From Atkinsonella hypoxylon (lineage: Eukaryota; Ascomycota; Sordariomycetes; Hypocreales; Clavicipitaceae), in contig JFHB01000023.1 in the NCBI GenBank assembly GCA_000729835.1, forward strand, positions 124,001-188,000: DNA of 64,000 nucleotides, written 5' to 3'. Position numbers and translations under genes: made by a program. Shown here piece after piece: positions 60,620 through 64,000 of the stretch (within the stretch, counting starts at the first letter, position 1; each line of letters starts with the position of its first letter). The notes under the pieces were generated by a model. It saw only the letters and a list, made by a program, of their open reading frames with translations. It made no database searches and was not told where the DNA came from.

Positions 60620-63087
60620 AGAAGCTCAAGCCCGGAGTCTGATACAGGATCGCGCTCCCACGGCGACGGCGACCAACCACCGGCGCGCAAGAGACAGCGC
60701 GTCCGCCTCAGTTGTCTTGAATGTCGGCGCCGGAAGCTCTCATGCGACAGAGGCTTCCCGTGTGAGCGCTGCATCAAGAGTGCCACTCCAGACCGGTGCA
60801 GCTATGAATCCCGCAACGGAGAGGTTGTGAACGCATCATCTGGCATTCCGCCGCCATTCGCGCAACTGGATGCACGCAGGTTCGGCATCGGGGCAGGCGA
60901 CGGTCCCTCTGGCTTCTCTTTCCGAGAAGACCACGAGAGGATTCGGAGGCTGGAGCTGGAAATCACGCAGCTCAAGAACTCGCTCACTCGATCTGGCGGA
61001 GGCTCGTTGGACGGCAGCACCGTTGCGGCGACGGATTCGCCTTCCACCAAGAAGGACGAGAACCTGACTGAGTCGGTCGGTCAGCCACGTCTGGACGTGC
61101 AGGAGTGTATCGATGCGACTACCGTGGCCGCGGGCGAAAAGGGCGAGCTCCGCTTCTTCCGTGGCAAAGGGTTTCGCACCCGCTACTTTGGCCCTCACAA
61201 TGCGAGCACGGCCTTTGTCGAGCTGACGGGCCTGTGTCCGTTCATGAGAGAGACGGCGGATGAGTGGCTTCGGCCTGTGATGCTGCATGATCGCAAGGTC
61301 CGCAAGCGACGTGCCGAGGACCGCGACGCGCTGTTCCAGGCACGCGATCCCGAACTGGAGGCTCTTCTCCCCTCCAAGGAAGAAACGGATGCCCTGGTTT
61401 CCGTCTACCTAGACCAGTTTGAGCAGATCCACCGCATCGTGCACATTCCCACGTTCCGAAAGGAGTACGCTGAGTTCTGGACGCCCTGCGGCAAGAGCAG
61501 GTATGCGGCCCTGACCGCGCTCGTGTTGGCCATGATGGCCGTGGCCAGCTGCGTGCGCACCCACGAAAGCCTCAAGTTCATCGGCATGATGTCCAATGCG
61601 CGACACTGGGCGGAGCGATGGATCAACTCGTGCGACAGCTGGCTGTCGTGCCAGAGCCAGAAGCACCGCAAGCTGATTCACTTCCAGATCGCCTGCCTGC
61701 TGTACCTGGGCAAGCGGGTCAACACCATCAAGAAGAAGAGGTTCTGGACCAGCTCCGGGGCGCTCATCCAGGACGGCATCTCGGTCGGGCTCCATCGCGA
61801 GCCGAGCCACATGGGCGGCGGCAAGATCACCGTGTACAACCAGGAGATGCGCCGACGCATCTGGACCACGGTGCAGGAGTTCGACATGCAGGCCTCGTTC
61901 GACCATGGGCTGCCGACCCTGCTCAGCCAGCTGCACTACGACACCCACCCGCCGCGGAACGTGGACGACGAGGACTTTGGCGAGGACACGACCAAGCTGC
62001 CTCCTTCGAAGCCGTCGACCGAGTACACGTTCAGCTCCTTCCAGAACTTGACTCGTCAGAGTCTGCCGTTGCGACTCGAGCTCAGCCGGCTGTTGACGGG
62101 GCCCATGGCCGACATGGACTACGGCCAGGTGATTCGGTACACGAACGATCTGACGCACGAGATTGACGCCTTGCCCTCGTGGGACAGGAGCCTCGAGGGC
62201 AGCACGGAGACGAAGAACCCGCTGATGGCGTACACCTTGCTCCATGTGCAGCTGCGACAGTACATCATCCCGCTCCACCAGCCGTATCTCAAGCTGCGCA
62301 AGCAAAACTCCAAGTACCATTACTCGGAGATCATCTACTACAACGCCGCGCGCGACATCGTCCAGCTGCACGACAAGCTCTACGAGCAGGGCATCCGCTC
62401 GCTCAACTTCCTCCGCGAGGACGCCCTCACGACGGCCATCAACCTGTGCAGCGTCACCATGCTGCAGCCCCGCGGATCGACCAACATGATCATGATCAAC
62501 TCGCACCACACCCTCGACCTGATCGAGAAGTGCATCGCCATGAAGGAGGACCGCCTGCTGCGGTGCGGCAACAACGAGCCATGGGGCTACTCCATCATGT
62601 GTGCTGCCCTGGGCCTGCTCGAGGCCCATCTCGGCACCAAGACGCCCGAGGTGGCCAAGTCGACGTCGGCCGAGAGATTCGTCAACCTCCACCACAAGCT
62701 TCTTGCCAACCAAGAGCCGCCTGTGTCGTCGAGCAATTTGCCCACTACGCCCATCGGCGGCGCAACGGCCCTTGCGGCGTCTGGCCTGGGGCCTAGTCCG
62801 GGTCTGGACGGGCCCGATCGAGCAAAGGTGTGTGGAAGGGAGATTCTGTGTTGCAGGATACAAACGCTGACATTTTCACTTTTTATTTTATTTTATTGTA
62901 GTCTTTTACGCAATTCGTCTTTCCGCCGTCCTTGCCTACTGCGCCGGTCGATACGGCTACTGCGCCCTCGACGGCCTGGATGCTGGGCACGGGAGACCAA
63001 GCTCAGCCGTTCAATATGGATCCAAGCCTAGAGCTGCTGGGCCTGAATCTGAATGAATTATGGGGTGAATCGTGGGAATTGGGGTAG
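60593..63087 (+). CDS. Zn2Cys6 fungal-type transcription factor
   Basis: Two exons (60593-62827, 62902-63087) encode 806 residues. The DNA-binding cluster is Cys41-x2-Cys44-x6-Cys51-x5-Cys57-x2-Cys60-x8-Cys69, preceded by a basic stretch (ARKRQRVR) that may be a nuclear signal. A short coiled segment (about 115-130) could dimerise. The fungal-specific regulatory domain covers about 260-600 and includes LVSVYLDQFEQIHRIVHIPTFRKEY and the later GLHREPSHM segment. The tail after residue 700 is flexible. A retained intron would end the protein near 812 with an unrelated tail; splicing at GTGTGT/TGTAG gives an end rich in Leu and Trp (LNELWGESWELG), plausibly an activation region. Target genes cannot be inferred. 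The start is a 9-bp repeat giving MTE three times. Confidence 0.92.
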
Positions 63088-63546
63088 ATCTGGCATTTGG
63101 CAGCACTGAATATTTGAATCTTTTATCCTCTTTTTTTTTTTGTTTGCGGGGTTACTGAAAAGTTGAGAGCACGGGGACAAGCGCTGACGACGGACGTGTA
63201 TGAGCAAATGCATTGCAAGCCGTTTGCGTTGAAAAGCCAGCGCATGCTGAGCAATTGTACAATAGGTTTCATGAACAAATAACTCGCGGGTTCGATACCA
63301 CCCGCCGATGTCATGGAAGTCGGGGATTTCGTCTAGACGCCGTTGCAGCTGCCAACCCCACAGTGGGGCACGATCCAGCTGCGTGAAAATGCAGGCCATC
63401 ACCCATCACCCATCACCCATCACCCCATCATCAATCACCCCTTCAATATGACTCACACACCCAACGTATTACCCACATTCACCTTCCAGGCCCGCAAGCC
63501 CTGCTCTTATACTACAATATGCTCGCTACGAACTCAAGTCCAATCA
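63088..63546. other. Intergenic region between the Zn2Cys6 gene and the tRNA
   Basis: The transcription-factor 3' region and the tRNA upstream region. It includes a T11-like run near 63130 and a CATCACC array near 63396-63430. A GGGTTCGATACC stretch at about 63288-63302 looks like a tRNA B box but does not fold into a T-arm. Confidence 0.6.
63396..63430 (+). repeat. CATCACC heptamer array
   Basis: About four tandem copies of CATCACC upstream of the tRNA, with a degenerate extension on the right. Not telomeric: fungal telomere repeats would read CCCTAA. Confidence 0.85.
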
Positions 63547-63670
63547 AGCAATTTGGCGCAGTGGAAGCGCGGTAGGTGCCCTCGACGCCCAGGCCAGTGT
63601 CGTCAGATGCTAATGTTGAACAGCCGGGCTCATAACCCGGAGGCCGCACGATCGAAACGTGCAATTGCTA
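63547..63670 (+). tRNA. Initiator tRNA-Met (CAT) gene with a 52-nt insertion after nucleotide 26
   Basis: The two parts (63547-63571 and 63624-63670) make a complete 72-nt initiator tRNA. The acceptor stem pairs AGCAATT with AATTGCT (A1-T72, an initiator trait). The D-arm has GCGC/GCGC around AGTGGAA. The anticodon stem pairs CCGGG with CCCGG around loop CTCATAA, anticodon CAT. The variable loop is AGGCC. The T-stem pairs GCACG with CGTGC around ATCGAAA; A54 and A60 are hallmarks of eukaryotic initiators. Both internal promoter boxes are present. Between positions 26 and 27 lie 52 bases that start GTAGGT and end ACAG, so the intron sits outside the usual 37/38 site. Because the bases flanking both ends are G, the boundary could shift by one. 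A T7 run follows. Confidence 0.88.
63572..63623 (+). other. Intron-like insertion in the initiator tRNA gene
   Basis: Fifty-two bases that must be removed for the tRNA to fold. They begin GTAGGT, contain GCTAAT (fits RCTRAY) ten bases before the end, and finish ACAG. All three features match small spliceosomal introns of filamentous fungi. The insertion is not next to the anticodon, where nuclear tRNA introns are normally cut by the tRNA endonuclease. Confidence 0.7.
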
Positions 63671-63678
63671 CTCCTTTC

Positions 63679-63685
63679 TTTTTTT
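63679..63685 (+). terminator. RNA polymerase III T-run terminator
   Basis: A run of seven T residues nine bases beyond the tRNA end, preceded by a broken TTTC stretch. This is the expected pol III stop signal and supports the tRNA being a transcribed gene. Confidence 0.75.
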
Positions 63686-64000
63686 GTCTGAATCTTTTTA
63701 CGTTTACTCGTCTTTTATTTCTTCGGTTGGTAGTTGCGACTTTGCTTTTGTTACGGGACCCTGATATGTGTAGTTTTTTTCTTCTTTTCTTTCTTTCTTT
63801 CTTTCTTTCTTTTTTTTTTTTTTTCCCCAACCAGTGATGAAGCTTTCCACTTGAGCGCGGGAGTCATGTCAACAATGGTTGCTAACGGGAAACTATTCGG
63901 CCTAAGCCACGAATCGGATCTTGCCATGTCCATCCATACCATGTCATCCATCAATTGAACATGCTAGACTGGTATTTCAATATTCTCGACAAACACTATA
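63686..64000. other. Right-hand flank
   Basis: After the tRNA terminator, T/C-rich DNA contains a TTTC microsatellite (about 63790-63812) and a T14-like run (about 63811-63824). Nothing else is recognisable before the window ends. Confidence 0.6.

Noticed and set aside
61409..62863. A 484-codon open frame antisense to the Zn2Cys6 gene
   Set aside because: It mirrors the GC-rich third positions of the transcription-factor coding strand, has no recognisable domain, and the sense strand has a clear zinc cluster.
63225..63310. A second possible tRNA suggested by GGGTTCGATACC
   Set aside because: The expected T-arm would need a ten-base loop, and no D-arm or anticodon arm could be found upstream.
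63396..63430. CATCACC array as telomeric sequence
   Set aside because: The unit is not TTAGGG-related and unique sequence continues on both sides.

Overview
The window is nuclear DNA of a filamentous ascomycete. Genes carry short GT-AG introns with RCTRAY branch sites, promoters are pyrimidine-rich, and spacing is fungal. Gene content (alpha-tubulin, V-ATPase B, Tsc13, Pga1, Sog2, a Zn2Cys6 factor) fits Pezizomycotina. Sordariomycetes, probably Hypocreales, is my inference from protein style and recurrent AGGTACCT intergenic motifs; nothing in the sequence proves it. I see no rRNA, CRISPR array, intact transposon or virus.

Layout. 1-2018 gene-poor; 2019-3375 (+) WW-domain protein; 3817-4615 (-) Pga1 (GPI-anchor mannosyltransferase co-factor); 5647-7523 (+) alpha-tubulin; 7942-9132 (+) HMG-CoA lyase; 9758-11706 (+) V-ATPase subunit B; 11707-13276 intergenic with a G17 tract and a 17-bp x 8 minisatellite; 13277-14600 (+) secreted aldose 1-epimerase; 15013-16513 (+) Dph1; 17835-18278 (-) Ctf8; 18823-20377 (+) ribosomal protein eS6; 21488-33993 (-) a 4049-residue Tom1/HUWE1 HECT ubiquitin ligase; 33994-37467 the largest gene-free stretch; 37468-40478 (+) Gyp5-like Rab GAP; 41939-42673 (-) ribosomal protein eS8; 43659-45982 (-) unknown protein; 46993-48067 (+) Tsc13 enoyl reductase; 48567-49322 (-) BLOC-1 subunit 1 homologue; 50417-53472 (-) Sog2-like RAM-pathway LRR protein; 55372-57052 (+) short RecQ helicase; 58618-59295 (-) DUF2470 membrane protein; 60593-63087 (+) Zn2Cys6 transcription factor; 63547-63670 (+) initiator tRNA-Met gene interrupted by 52 nt.

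Most genes are housekeeping: translation (eS6, eS8, initiator tRNA, diphthamide on eEF2), cytoskeleton, vacuolar acidification, lipid and GPI-anchor synthesis, trafficking, ubiquitin and DNA maintenance. No biosynthetic cluster or operon-like grouping is evident.

The most unusual observation is the tRNA at the right end. Every arm of a eukaryotic initiator tRNA-Met is present, including A1-T72 and the ATCGAAA T-loop. The insertion, however, lies between nucleotides 26 and 27, not at the canonical 37/38 site, and it looks like a tiny spliceosomal intron (GTAGGT start, GCTAAT branch-like site, ACAG end). Second-tier observations are a RecQ zinc motif with its last Cys replaced by His, a coding hexanucleotide array in the BLOC-1 subunit gene, a long acidic tract in Tom1, minisatellites, and recurring GGTACC palindromes.
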